64,000 nucleotides of DNA from contig CAZTYP010000070.1 in assembly GCA_964617555.1 (NCBI GenBank), positions 18,968 to 82,967 on the forward strand, read 5' to 3'. The notes below the pieces were generated by a model. It saw only the letters and a list, made by a program, of their open reading frames with translations, was not told where the DNA came from and did not search any database. This document shows, piece by piece, positions 53,924-63,064 of this stretch (positions are counted from its first letter, which is position 1; every line of letters starts with the position of its first letter). This stretch comes from 1-14-2-50-31-20 sp964617555 (GTDB lineage Bacteria; Bacteroidota; Ignavibacteria; Ignavibacteriales; Melioribacteraceae). The translations under genes were made by a program, and so were the position numbers.

Positions 53924-53944
53924 ATGAAAAAATTATTTTCTTAG
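53924..53944 (+). CDS. Possible six-residue leader peptide upstream of greA
   Basis: ATG at 53924 encodes MKKLFS and a TAG stop at 53942. AAGG lies 5 bases upstream, a suitable distance for a ribosome binding site. The stop is 10 bases before a strong terminator hairpin that precedes greA, so the arrangement resembles a leader-peptide attenuator. With six codons, chance occurrence cannot be excluded. Confidence 0.3.
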   Translation: MKKLFS

Positions 53945-53954
53945 TTTTGTTTAT

Positions 53955-53983
53955 CCACTGCAAAGGCAGTGGTAATTTTTTTT
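53955..53983 (+). terminator. Intrinsic terminator/attenuator in front of greA
   Basis: CCACTGC, loop AAAG and GCAGTGG form a perfect 7-bp stem (53955-53961 and 53966-53972) followed by TAA and eight T residues (53976-53983). It ends 20 bases before the greA start, just ahead of the greA Shine-Dalgarno. It could end a leader transcript of greA, or end upstream transcription with the greA promoter lying between hairpin and gene, though only 4 bases separate the T run from the Shine-Dalgarno. Confidence 0.8.
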
Positions 53984-54003
53984 AAATAAAGGAGATTTTT
54001 TAG

Positions 54004-54474
54004 GTGGCTAATTTTGTTTATTTAACGGCAGAACGACTTAGAGAAATTGAGAACGAAGTTAAAGAATTAAAAACAAACGGCAGAAAGAAAATGGCTCAAA
54101 CTATTGCCGAAGCAAGGTCTTACGGAGATTTATCGGAAAATGCCGAGTATGATGCTGCCAAAGACGCACAGGGTTTGTTGGAATTAAAAATCAGTAAATT
54201 GGAGGATCTTTTATCCAGAGCACAAGTTATAGATATATCCAAATTCCCGAAAGATGAAGTTCACATCTTATCAAAAGTGAAAGTAAAAAACCTTAACAAC
54301 AATAAAGTCTTTGAATATGTTTTAGTGTCGCCGGAAGAAGCCGATTTCAAAAGCGGTAAAATAGCTTTAACTTCACCGGTAGGGAAAGCTTTAATGGGCA
54401 AAAAATTAGGCGAAATTGTTAATGCCCAAGTTCCGGCAGGAATAATTAAATTTGAAATTCTCGAAATAAATTAA
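54004..54474 (+). CDS. greA: Transcription elongation factor GreA
   Basis: The 156-residue protein is a full-length GreA, which rescues backtracked RNA polymerase by stimulating transcript cleavage. The N-terminal coiled coil carries the catalytic acids in LSENAEYDAAKDAQGLLE, and the C-terminal FKBP-like domain ends SPVGKALMGKKLGEIVNAQV. The start is GTG 54004 with AAAGGAGAT 9 bases upstream. A terminator-like hairpin just upstream suggests regulation by early termination. tilS follows after 30 bases, probably in the same operon. Confidence 0.96.
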   Translation: MANFVYLTAERLREIENEVKELKTNGRKKMAQTIAEARSYGDLSENAEYDAAKDAQGLLELKISKLEDLLSRAQVIDISKFPKDEVHILSKVKVKNLNNNKVFEYVLVSPEEADFKSGKIALTSPVGKALMGKKLGEIVNAQVPAGIIKFEILEIN

Positions 54475-54504
54475 TTCTACCGTTTTAACATAACCCGTAA
54501 AAAA

Positions 54505-55869
54505 ATGAAAAAAATCGTTGAACAAAATATCATCCGATTCATCGATAGGCATAACCTTATTAAAAACGGAGATAAACTCTTAATTGCATTTAGCGGCGGA
54601 GCCGATTCTCTTTTTGCTCTTCATTTTTTTAACAAATACAAAACTAAATACGGTATTACTCTTTCCGCATTTCATCTAAATCATCTTTTGCGCGGTACAG
54701 AATCCGACGAAGATGAAAAATTTTGCCGTGCCTTTTGTGAAAAAGAAGAGATTGAATTTCACTCGGAAAATTTTGATGTAAAAAAATATGCCGAAAAAAA
54801 CAAATTATCTTTAGAAGAAGCGGCACGAATTATTCGTTACAATCTGCTGGAAAATTTTGCCGAAGCAAACGGGTTTTCAAAAATTGTTACGGCTCATAAT
54901 TCCGACGATAATACGGAAACCGTATTGTTAAATCTTTTTAGAGGAACCGGATTAAACGGTGCAAGCGGCATTCCCGTAAAAAGAGGAATGGTTATCCGTC
55001 CATTCCTTTCCGTTGCAAAAAAAGAGATTGTTGATTATTTAACGGAAAATAATATCCTTTTCAGAACCGATTCGTCGAATTTGCAAAATGATTTTAACCG
55101 GAATTTTTTAAGAAACGAAATTATCCCTAAAATAAGAAAAAAGATAAACCCTTCGTTGGATTTGAATATCTTAAAATTTTCAGAAACTGCGGCAGACAGC
55201 TATAAAATAATTTCGGGATTAACCGATAAAATTATTAAACAAGGAATAGAGCCGACTGAAAACGGCATTAAAATACTCAATTTAATCAACAGCAATTTTG
55301 AAGACGAAACAACAAAAATGGCAATAAAATTATCGACGGAAAAATATTTGAATATAATATTATCCTTTGATAACATTCTGCAAATTAAAAATCTTTTTGC
55401 TCATAACACCGGAAGCCGGCTGGATTTAAGCGATAACTTATCCGCAATAAGAGAACGAGAATTTATTTACTTATACAGAAAGGATTTGCAAAATGAACAG
55501 AAAAAAGAGTGGACTCTTAATTTAAATGAGGAAATTAATATCGAAGGGAAAAAAATCTCTGCCCGAATTGTACCGAAAGCAACTATAAACAACTCGGGCA
55601 ACATCGAATTTATTGACGGAGACAGAATCTCTTTTCCTCTAAAAATAAGAAGATGGAAGGCGGGAGATAAATTTACCCCCTTGGGCTTGAAAGGGACAAA
55701 AAAGATTTCCGATTTTTTAACCGACATTAAGGTTGATGCGGCAAATAAAAAAAATCAATTTGTTGTTTTAAGTAATAAAAAAATTATTTGGGTTATTAAT
55801 GGTAGAATTGATGAAAGTGTTAAAACAGATAAAAATTCAAAAAGGATAATAAAACTATGGGTAAAATAA
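54505..55869 (+). CDS. tilS: tRNA(Ile)-lysidine synthase (TilS)
   Basis: The 454-residue protein is a TilS, which converts C34 of the tRNA(Ile) CAU anticodon to lysidine so it reads AUA codons. The PP-loop is LLIAFSGGADSLFALHFF. Further family blocks are NHLLRGTESDEDEKF, AHNSDDNTETVLLNLFRGTG, and LQNDFNRNFLRNEIIPKI. The C-terminal domain has RRWKAGDKFTPLGLKGTKKI. The 3' end overlaps the hpt start by 13 bases. Presence of this gene is in line with AUA codons being read, which is of interest beside the possible ATA start of the lipoprotein gene, though the two are unrelated steps. Confidence 0.95.
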   Translation: MKKIVEQNIIRFIDRHNLIKNGDKLLIAFSGGADSLFALHFFNKYKTKYGITLSAFHLNHLLRGTESDEDEKFCRAFCEKEEIEFHSENFDVKKYAEKNKLSLEEAARIIRYNLLENFAEANGFSKIVTAHNSDDNTETVLLNLFRGTGLNGASGIPVKRGMVIRPFLSVAKKEIVDYLTENNILFRTDSSNLQNDFNRNFLRNEIIPKIRKKINPSLDLNILKFSETAADSYKIISGLTDKIIKQGIEPTENGIKILNLINSNFEDETTKMAIKLSTEKYLNIILSFDNILQIKNLFAHNTGSRLDLSDNLSAIREREFIYLYRKDLQNEQKKEWTLNLNEEINIEGKKISARIVPKATINNSGNIEFIDGDRISFPLKIRRWKAGDKFTPLGLKGTKKISDFLTDIKVDAANKKNQFVVLSNKKIIWVINGRIDESVKTDKNSKRIIKLWVK

Positions 55870-56417
55870 ATTTTGAAAAAGATTATATAAAAATAGGAAA
55901 CGAAAAATTTGTTCCGATGATTACCGCCGAAGAACTAAACACACGGGTTAAAGAATTGGGAAAACAAATCTCAGAAGATTACGAAGGGAAACTCCCGATA
56001 TTTATAGGAGTGCTTAACGGCTCGTTTATGTTTATGTCCGACTTAATGAAGGAGGTTACAATTCATTGCGAAATGGATTTTATGAAACTTTCAAGTTACG
56101 GCGACGAAAAAATTTCTTCCGGAAATGTAAGAATGCTGAAAGAACTTAACGCGGATATAAACGAACGTCACATTATAGTTGTGGAAGATATTGTGGATTC
56201 CGGACTTTCATTAAATTACATAGGTAAATTACTCAAAGAATATAAACCTGCTTCAATAAAATATGCATCGTTACTTGTTAAACCTAATAGTATAAAATAT
56301 GATGTTAAAATTGATTATATTGGATTTGAAATAAAAGACCAATTTGTAATAGGTTACGGATTGGATTATGCTCAAAAATACAGAAACTTAAAAGCTATAT
56401 ATCAATTAGAAGATTAG
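55857..56417 (+). CDS. hpt: Hypoxanthine phosphoribosyltransferase
   Basis: The 186-residue enzyme salvages hypoxanthine (and guanine) to nucleotides. The PRPP-binding loop is IVVEDIVDSGLSLNYI, preceded by IFIGVLNGSFMFMSDLMKEV and MDFMKLSSYGDEKISSG. The ATG at 55857 has AAAGGA 11 bases upstream, inside tilS; the genes overlap by 13 bases. The tilS-hpt-ftsH order is conserved in many bacteria, which strengthens all three calls. Confidence 0.95.
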   Translation: MGKINFEKDYIKIGNEKFVPMITAEELNTRVKELGKQISEDYEGKLPIFIGVLNGSFMFMSDLMKEVTIHCEMDFMKLSSYGDEKISSGNVRMLKELNADINERHIIVVEDIVDSGLSLNYIGKLLKEYKPASIKYASLLVKPNSIKYDVKIDYIGFEIKDQFVIGYGLDYAQKYRNLKAIYQLED

Positions 56418-56432
56418 GAGTAAAAAAAATAG

Positions 56433-58511
56433 ATGTTTAACGAAGTTAATAAATTTAAAATGGCAAAAAACTCAGATAATAAAAATGAAAACAAGAAACC
56501 CCCGAAAGGGCCGATGCCTGACCCCGGCAAACCCGACGGTGAATTTGATTGGTCTAAAGTAATAAAATCCGTTTTAAGTTGGGGCCTTGTTATTGTTGCT
56601 GCCGTAATTGTAATGCAATTTATGAACGGTGCAAATACTGCGAGTGCCGAAATTACTTACGACCAATACGAAGCATTGTTAAACTCCGATAAAATTGCCA
56701 GTGCCCGTATTTTAAAGGACGAATCGAATAATTATGTTTTTGAAGGTCATCTTAAAAAGAAAGAATTTATCAACAACCAAAACATTAAGCAATTCAGAAC
56801 AACCATGGTTGAACCGGTAATTCAAGAACAGGTTAAAGTCTGGAAAGAGAAAGGTGTTAAATTCACCTTTGTCAAAGAATCTAACGAATGGTTAACCTTG
56901 TTGTTCGGATTAATCCCTTGGATATTAATTATCGGTGTTTGGTTTCTTTTTATGCGAAGAATGCAAGGTGGAGCTGCAGGCGGCGGACAAAAGGGTATTT
57001 TCAGCTTTGGGAAAAGTCGTGCAAAATTAATTAACGAATCTCAAATAAAAGTTACCTTTAAAGATGTTGCCGGAGCCGACGAGGCAAAACAAGAACTTGA
57101 AGAGGTAATAGAATTTTTAAAAGAACCTTCAAAGTTTCAGAAACTTGGCGGTAAAATTCCACGCGGCGTATTATTGTTGGGCCCTCCGGGAACCGGAAAA
57201 ACGCTTCTTGCCCGTGCCGTTGCCGGTGAAGCGGGTGTCCCTTTCTTCTCCATAAGCGGTGCCGACTTTGTTGAAATGTTTGTTGGTGTTGGAGCAAGCC
57301 GTGTTCGTGATCTTTTTGACCAAGGTAAAAAAAGTGCTCCGTGCATAATTTTTATAGATGAAATTGATGCCGTGGGGCGTCAACGCGGAGCCGGCCTCGG
57401 CGGCGGACACGACGAACGGGAACAAACCCTCAACGCTCTTCTTGTTGAAATGGACGGATTTGAACAAAACAGCGGTGTAATTATTATTGCCGCAACAAAC
57501 CGCCCCGATGTTCTCGATCCCGCTCTTTTACGTCCGGGCAGATTCGACAGACAAGTTGTTGTTGACCGCCCCGACGTTAACGGTCGTGAAGGAATCTTAA
57601 AAGTACATACACGCAAAATTCCTTTGGCAAAAAACGTAAATTTAAAAACCTTGGCAAAAGGTACTCCCGGCCTTTCCGGTGCGGAGCTTTCCAACTTGGT
57701 AAACGAAGCAGCTTTATTGGCTGCACGTAAAAATAAAAATGAAGTTGACGTAACGGACTTTGAAGAAGCAAAAGATAAGATAATGATGGGAATGGAACGC
57801 AAAAGCTTAATTATTTCGGAAGAGGAAAAACGCGTTACGGCTTATCACGAAATAGGACACGTGCTTGTTGCTCTTAAAACTCCCGAATCGGACCCTGTGC
57901 ATAAAGTTACAATTATCCCCCGCGGACGTGCCTTGGGCGTTACAACTTATCTTCCGGTTGACGAAAAACACACTTATTCAAAAGAATATCTTGAAGGAAT
58001 GATTACATATGCACTTGGCGGACGTGCTGCCGAAAAGGTTGTATTTAATAAATATACAACCGGTGCCGGTAATGATATAGAAAAATCCACAAATATTGCA
58101 CGTAAAATGGTTTGCGAATGGGGAATGAGTGAAAAATTAGGACCTCTTGCTTACGGTGCAAAAGAAGAAGAAATTTTCCTCGGACGTGAAGTTACAAAAC
58201 ATAAAGAATACAGCGAACTTACCGCTCAAGAAATTGATGCCGAAGTGAAAAAAATTGTTACCGAAGCAATGAACCGTGCGGAAAACATTCTCAAAGAAAA
58301 CATCGACGTACTTCATAAGCTTTCAAAAGAATTGTTGGAACGCGAAATTCTTGATGCCGATGAAATTCAAAAAATTGTTAACGGCGAAGAACTTCCTCCG
58401 TTAAAGAAAAAGGAAGAAGAAATTCCGGAACACGTAAAGGAACTTTTAGAACAACGAAAAAAAACAGAAGAAAAACCGAAAGAGGAAAATGACACAGACA
58501 ACAACGCTTGA
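56433..58511 (+). CDS. ftsH: ATP-dependent zinc metalloprotease FtsH
   Basis: The 692-residue membrane protease has two membrane helices (SWGLVIVAAVIVMQFM and TLLFGLIPWILIIGVWFLFM) flanking a periplasmic domain, an AAA+ domain (GPPGTGKT Walker A near residue 250, IDEIDAVGRQRGAG Walker B) and the zinc-protease motif HEIGH (about 472-476). The C-terminal tail is highly charged. It degrades membrane and some regulatory proteins. ATG 56433 is used, with AGGAG 12 bases upstream; ATG 56460 is an in-frame alternative. The next gene starts 23 bases inside its end. Confidence 0.97.
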   Translation: MFNEVNKFKMAKNSDNKNENKKPPKGPMPDPGKPDGEFDWSKVIKSVLSWGLVIVAAVIVMQFMNGANTASAEITYDQYEALLNSDKIASARILKDESNNYVFEGHLKKKEFINNQNIKQFRTTMVEPVIQEQVKVWKEKGVKFTFVKESNEWLTLLFGLIPWILIIGVWFLFMRRMQGGAAGGGQKGIFSFGKSRAKLINESQIKVTFKDVAGADEAKQELEEVIEFLKEPSKFQKLGGKIPRGVLLLGPPGTGKTLLARAVAGEAGVPFFSISGADFVEMFVGVGASRVRDLFDQGKKSAPCIIFIDEIDAVGRQRGAGLGGGHDEREQTLNALLVEMDGFEQNSGVIIIAATNRPDVLDPALLRPGRFDRQVVVDRPDVNGREGILKVHTRKIPLAKNVNLKTLAKGTPGLSGAELSNLVNEAALLAARKNKNEVDVTDFEEAKDKIMMGMERKSLIISEEEKRVTAYHEIGHVLVALKTPESDPVHKVTIIPRGRALGVTTYLPVDEKHTYSKEYLEGMITYALGGRAAEKVVFNKYTTGAGNDIEKSTNIARKMVCEWGMSEKLGPLAYGAKEEEIFLGREVTKHKEYSELTAQEIDAEVKKIVTEAMNRAENILKENIDVLHKLSKELLEREILDADEIQKIVNGEELPPLKKKEEEIPEHVKELLEQRKKTEEKPKEENDTDNNA

Positions 58512-59166
58512 TAAAGGGACAATAGATTACAAAGCGGAATTGCTGCGGAAAAGCATTCATCTTATTTCACTATCCATAGCAATTATTTATTACTACATAA
58601 CAAAGGAATTGGCACTTAAATTGCTGATTCCTTTTACTTTATTATCCCTTGTACTTGACCTGGCAAGATATGTTTCTCCGGCTTATCGCAAATTTTTATA
58701 CTCTTATTTCGGATTCATGCTGCGGGAACATGAAATAAACTCAGAACAAATTACACTTAGCGGAGCCACTTATGTGCTAATTGCAGCAACACTTACCATT
58801 CTCTTCTTTCCGAAAGTTTTTGTAATACTGGGAATTGCAGTTTTAATTATCGGCGATATTTTTGCAGCTTTGCTCGGAAGAAAATTCGGCAAACACAAAT
58901 TCCTTTTTAAAAGCTTGGAAGGGACAACCGCTTTTTTTGTTTCCGGCAGTATTGTTGTTTTTTTTACACCGAAAATCGATGGGAATTTAACCGAATATTT
59001 AATAGGATTTGCCGCAGTTGCAGTTGCAGCAATAGTAGAAAACATTTCTTACGGTTGGGCAGACGATAATTTAACAATTCCGATTTCAGTTTGCTTAACA
59101 ATGGAATTATTGTATTCCCTTTTTCTGCCCAATCTATCTTTGGTTTTGCAAAATGTTCCTTTATAA
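58489..59166 (+). CDS. Diacylglycerol/polyprenol kinase-like CTP-transferase family protein
   Basis: The 225-residue protein has about seven membrane helices and the signature of the SEC59/diacylglycerol kinase (CTP) family: ELLRKSIHLISLSIAIIYY at the start, AVLIIGDIFAALLGRKFGKH and KSLEGTTAFFVSGSIVVFF. It is expected to phosphorylate a polyprenol or diacylglycerol. Alternative membership in the CDP-alcohol phosphatidate cytidylyltransferase family is possible, since both share the GDxxAAxxGRxxG block. The start (ATG with GAGG 5 bases upstream) overlaps ftsH by 23 bases. Confidence 0.83.
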   Translation: MTQTTTLDKGTIDYKAELLRKSIHLISLSIAIIYYYITKELALKLLIPFTLLSLVLDLARYVSPAYRKFLYSYFGFMLREHEINSEQITLSGATYVLIAATLTILFFPKVFVILGIAVLIIGDIFAALLGRKFGKHKFLFKSLEGTTAFFVSGSIVVFFTPKIDGNLTEYLIGFAAVAVAAIVENISYGWADDNLTIPISVCLTMELLYSLFLPNLSLVLQNVPL

Positions 59167-59240
59167 TTACTTATAATAAGTGAAACTTATTTTCCCTCTT
59201 TTTGTATAATTTATACTTTAAAACAAACTGTAAGTGAAAT

Positions 59241-60341
59241 ATGAAAACAAAAACTTTACCCTTATTTATATTACTCCTTTTTTCTTTTTACCTTTTTCCC
59301 GGATGTAACAACAAACAAAAACCGGCAATAGGAAAAGAGGATGAAATTATAGTGATTGCCGATTCAACTCTTTACTATCAAATTGAACCCGAAATGCTCC
59401 ACGTATTCGAAAAAATTATTTATACCCCGCAACCCGAAAATCTTTTTAACTTAAAACGCGAAAACCTTAAGAACCTTAACAAACTGAAAAACAGAAAAAA
59501 TATAATCATTATTGGAACACTCGATTCAGACGATGCCGTTTCCGAATATATAAAAGCCTCTTTGGATTCTTCCGTTACAAAACTTGTTAAAGAAAGAAAA
59601 AATTTTTTCTTTAACAAAAACGACCTGTGGGCAAAACATCAACTTGTGATGTTTCTTACGGCAAACTCGATTGACGAATTGAAACAGAACATTTTAAATG
59701 CCAACGAAGAATTGCTTTATTCGTTCAGACAAACATCCAACAAACGTCTTTTTGCCAAACTTTATAAACCCGGTTTGGAAATGAAAAAAATAAAAGCCCG
59801 ATTGTTAAAAAGTTACGGATGGACTTTTTACATTCAACCCGGAACAGAGCTTGCCATTAACGATTCTTTAAACAATTTTGTGTGGCTCAGAAGCGGACGA
59901 AACACTCCGATAGAACGTTGGATTTTTGTCCACTGGATTAACAACGCAAACCCCGATTATTTAAACAAAGATTCCGTTACAACTATACGAAACAGAATTA
60001 CAAAAAAATATTTTACCGTAGCGGAGGATTCCGCTTATGTTGAAATTGCCACCGAAATGTCAAAGCCAAAAGTTTCGCAAGCAACTTTTAACGACGGTTA
60101 TTCACTTATGACACAAGGATTCTGGAAATTTTCCGATAAATCCGGAGGCGGTCCGTTTATTAACTATTCGTTTTTAGATGAAAATACCGGACGTTTTTAT
60201 ATGGTGGATGCTTCTATTTTTGCCCCGAAATATTACAAGAAAAAACTTATTCAACAAGCTGATGTAATCTTAAATTCTTTTAAAACCAAAGATAAATTAA
60301 GTAAAAAACGAATAGAAGAAATTTTAAGCGAATTGGATTAA
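59241..60341 (+). CDS. DUF4837 lipoprotein
   Basis: The 366-residue protein begins with a lipoprotein signal (LPLFILLLFSFYLFPGC, cleavage before Cys22) and then matches DUF4837: KEDEIIVIADSTLYYQI, LFNLKRENLKNLNKLKNR, KSYGWTFYIQPGTELAIND, NFVWLRSGRNTPIERWIFVH and FWKFSDKSGGGPFINYSFLD. The family is typical of Bacteroidota-related bacteria and its function is unknown. The gene has its own upstream gap of 74 bases and a strong terminator after the stop. Confidence 0.88.
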   Translation: MKTKTLPLFILLLFSFYLFPGCNNKQKPAIGKEDEIIVIADSTLYYQIEPEMLHVFEKIIYTPQPENLFNLKRENLKNLNKLKNRKNIIIIGTLDSDDAVSEYIKASLDSSVTKLVKERKNFFFNKNDLWAKHQLVMFLTANSIDELKQNILNANEELLYSFRQTSNKRLFAKLYKPGLEMKKIKARLLKSYGWTFYIQPGTELAINDSLNNFVWLRSGRNTPIERWIFVHWINNANPDYLNKDSVTTIRNRITKKYFTVAEDSAYVEIATEMSKPKVSQATFNDGYSLMTQGFWKFSDKSGGGPFINYSFLDENTGRFYMVDASIFAPKYYKKKLIQQADVILNSFKTKDKLSKKRIEEILSELD

Positions 60342-60354
60342 ATTTTAATTTACC

Positions 60355-60397
60355 TTTACCGTAGCGTCGAATATACGACACTACGGTAAAATTTTTT
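60355..60397 (+). terminator. Intrinsic terminator after the DUF4837 gene
   Basis: TTTACCGTAGCGTCG and CGACACTACGGTAAA form a 15-bp stem with one C-A mismatch and a 6-base loop (60370-60375), followed by ATTTTTT (60391-60397). It lies between the stops of two convergent genes (60341 and 60396). Only the plus direction has a clear T run. Confidence 0.92.
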
Positions 60398-60815
60398 ATC
60401 TTTCTATAACTTCACGATATTTTATTATATCTCCTTGTAATCCCGGATAGTTCAAATAAAACAAATACTTATCTTTAGTTAAGCCGGTAAAATCCATATG
60501 AATTATATAATTGCAATTGCAGTAACATCCTAACTTTGCGGTATCTTTAACTTCAACCTTTATGGTACCGGGTTCCATTTTATAATTAACCGCAAACCTT
60601 TGGGAATCCGGACAGCAATTACCCCAAACGGAAAAATCTATTTTAAGTGTATCTCCAAAAGAATATTTAAAATATTTATCACCGCATTCGGGTTGCCTTA
60701 CCTCCGAAACATTACGAATACAGCCGCTTATTTGACGGGCTGACATATGAATATTCTTCTCATTTTCCGTAGGAGAATTACATGAATAGAACCAGCTTAA
60801 CGCAACAAAAGCCAA
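60396..60815 (-). CDS. Small Cys-rich lipoprotein, probably starting at an ATA codon upstream
   Basis: From TTG 60815 the frame encodes 139 residues starting AFVALSWFYSC, which is a clipped lipoprotein signal peptide. Eleven in-frame codons upstream read KKFFKQFLLIL after an ATA at 60848, which would give the complete signal peptide KKFFKQFLLILAFVALSWF before Cys. AAAGGTGAG lies just before this ATA and no ATG/GTG/TTG occurs between it and 60815. The mature part has cysteines (GCI, PECGD, NCCPDS, GCYCNCN) that may bind metal or form disulfides. It begins 9 bases after the peptidase stop if ATA is used, so it is translationally linked to the upstream gene. Coordinates use the TTG because ATA is unproven. 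Family unknown. Confidence 0.6.
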   Translation of the reverse strand: MAFVALSWFYSCNSPTENEKNIHMSARQISGCIRNVSEVRQPECGDKYFKYSFGDTLKIDFSVWGNCCPDSQRFAVNYKMEPGTIKVEVKDTAKLGCYCNCNYIIHMDFTGLTKDKYLFYLNYPGLQGDIIKYREVIER

Positions 60816-60857
60816 AATGAGTAGAAATTGTTTGAAAAACTTTTTTATTTCTCACCT

Positions 60858-63005
60858 TTATTTTGTTAATAAATTTTTAAACCAGAACTTAACATCCAAT
60901 TTCATTGAATGGGAATATTTCGGGAAACGTATTCCGTGCCTTTGATTGGGATAAATCATCACTTCAAAATCTTTGTTAAGGTTTTCCAATTTATCGATTA
61001 ATTGCAATGTGTTTTGCATGTGTACATTATCGTCCATTGTTCCATGTGTAATTAACATTCCGCCGTTATATTCTCCGGCGTAATTCATAACCGAGCCGTA
61101 TTTATATCCTTCGGGATTTTCGCTCGGAGTATCCATATAACGTTCCGTATAAATATTATCGTACAATCGCCAATCCGTTACGGCATATTTTGCAATACCG
61201 TATTTAAAGTACTTACCGGCTCTTGCCAATGCCATGCTTGTAACATATCCCCCGTAACTCCCTCCGGTAATGGCAATTTTAGCCGTATCAATAAAAGATT
61301 GTTTTCGCAACCATTTTGCCGCTTCAATAAAATCATCTATTTCACGTTTGCCCAAGTTACGAAAAAGTTCGTTCTTTCCTTTTTTCCCGAAATGTCCAGA
61401 ACCTCTGTTATCAACATTTAAAACAATAATTCCGTTTTGTGCAAGAAAATAGCTTCCCAATCCTCTGCGCGAAAAACTGTTTTTAACAATGGCAACTCCG
61501 GGCCCTCCGTATATTGAAATAATTACCGGATATTTTTTTCTTTTATCGAAATTGGGCGGAAGTACCCATTTGGCGGGCAGTTTGTACCCATCTTCTGTAG
61601 GAATGTTAAAAAGTTCTATTTTGCCGAGATTATATTTATCCATTTCGGGCAACTTGGAATTTGCCAATAGCTCTTTTGTTTTTTTCGAAATATCATAAAG
61701 ATAAAGCCTCGGAGGAATTGAAACGGAGCTGTATTTGTCGAGAAAATATTTTCCTCCTTTTAATACCGTACAATTATGAGTGCCGGGTTCGTCCGTTAAT
61801 TTTGTTAAGTTCTTTCCGTTAAAAGAGATTTTATAAAGATGTTTTTCAAGGGAACTCTCTTTGCCGGCATGAAAAAAAAGAGTCTCCGTTTTTTTATCAA
61901 TAAAAGCAACGTCTGTTACCGACCAATCCCCTTTTGTAATCTGAGAAAGCTCTTTCTTTTTGTAATTATACAGATATAAATGATACCAACCGTTTATCTC
62001 GGAACGGAAAATAAAACGAGTATTATCGCCCAACGGATATAAATCTTCAATAAATTCAACCCAAGTGTTTTGTTGCTCGGAATATACTTTTTCGGGAGAA
62101 GGACTTTCCGTTCCGGTAAACATAATTTCCAACGAATCTTGTCCTCTATTCATTCTTTGGTAAAGCAACCCCTCACCGTTGCCCGTAAATTTAGCCCATG
62201 CAATTAAATTGCCTTTATTTACGGTACTATCTATCCATGCCGTTTTACCCGTTTGCAAAGTAATTATTCCGAGTTTAACTTCCGGCAACGGATCTCCGGC
62301 TTTGGGATAATGTGCAACTTCCAATTTGCCGTGAACTCCATCGGCATTAAATAATGTAAAGGTCGGAATGTTTTTATCATCAAACCTCATAAAAACAATT
62401 TGCTTGCTGTTTGGCGACCAATAAAAAGCGCGGTAATGCGAAGCTCTACCGAGTACTTCCTCGTAGTATACCCATGAAGCATAGCCGTTATATACCGTGT
62501 GTGATGTATCAAAAGTGAGTTGTCTTTCTTTTTTTGTTAACAAATTAAGTATGTAAAGATTATTCTTTTTAGTATAAGCAATCTGTTTTTCGTTCGGAGA
62601 AAAAACGGGGTTCTTTTCTTCCGCATTATCGTTTGTAAGCCTGATAACTTTATTATCCCCTTTGCGGTAAAGGAATAAATCGTTGTTTGTCTTTAATATA
62701 AATTCGGAATATCCTTTATTGTGTGCCAAAGCGTTTTGCAAATTAATATTAGCTTCTTTTTCTAAACTCCCGAAATCTATTATTACTTCTTCTTCTTTTT
62801 CGGGCAATAAAATCTTCACAATTTTATTTTCTCTCTTTTCCAGATAGGAATTATCTTTTTCGCAATCATACACTGTGGGAAGCGGTTTTAACAATTTAGG
62901 ATTTCCCGCTAAATATGCCTGTTCAAAAGAAAGTTTCTTCGTTTGGGCAAACAATACGGAAACAATAATCGGCAATAAGATAATTAAGTGTTTTATTTTT
63001 ATCAT
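60858..63005 (-). CDS. Dipeptidyl peptidase IV-type S9 serine peptidase
   Basis: A 715-residue exopeptidase with a signal peptide (IILLPIIVSVLFAQ), an N-terminal beta-propeller (about 60-460, with YTKKNNLYILNLLTKKER and WSPNSKQIVFMRFDDKNIP) and an alpha/beta-hydrolase domain. The catalytic residues fit Ser583 (GGSYGG), Asp658 (GTMDDNVH) and His690 (NQRHGIRF). It would cleave dipeptides, typically after proline or alanine, in the periplasm. AAAGGAAAA precedes the start. The next gene, the lipoprotein, overlaps the end region of its Shine-Dalgarno. Confidence 0.94.
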   Translation of the reverse strand: MIKIKHLIILLPIIVSVLFAQTKKLSFEQAYLAGNPKLLKPLPTVYDCEKDNSYLEKRENKIVKILLPEKEEEVIIDFGSLEKEANINLQNALAHNKGYSEFILKTNNDLFLYRKGDNKVIRLTNDNAEEKNPVFSPNEKQIAYTKKNNLYILNLLTKKERQLTFDTSHTVYNGYASWVYYEEVLGRASHYRAFYWSPNSKQIVFMRFDDKNIPTFTLFNADGVHGKLEVAHYPKAGDPLPEVKLGIITLQTGKTAWIDSTVNKGNLIAWAKFTGNGEGLLYQRMNRGQDSLEIMFTGTESPSPEKVYSEQQNTWVEFIEDLYPLGDNTRFIFRSEINGWYHLYLYNYKKKELSQITKGDWSVTDVAFIDKKTETLFFHAGKESSLEKHLYKISFNGKNLTKLTDEPGTHNCTVLKGGKYFLDKYSSVSIPPRLYLYDISKKTKELLANSKLPEMDKYNLGKIELFNIPTEDGYKLPAKWVLPPNFDKRKKYPVIISIYGGPGVAIVKNSFSRRGLGSYFLAQNGIIVLNVDNRGSGHFGKKGKNELFRNLGKREIDDFIEAAKWLRKQSFIDTAKIAITGGSYGGYVTSMALARAGKYFKYGIAKYAVTDWRLYDNIYTERYMDTPSENPEGYKYGSVMNYAGEYNGGMLITHGTMDDNVHMQNTLQLIDKLENLNKDFEVMIYPNQRHGIRFPKYSHSMKLDVKFWFKNLLTK

Positions 63006-63064
63006 TTTTTTTCCTTTGTTTTAATTTTATAGTTTCAAAATATAAAATAATGCGAATGATTTCC

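Noticed and set aside
57380..57802. 140-codon open frame opposite ftsH
   Set aside because: It is the antisense of the conserved AAA+ domain and is Arg/Ser-rich, as expected for such a shadow.
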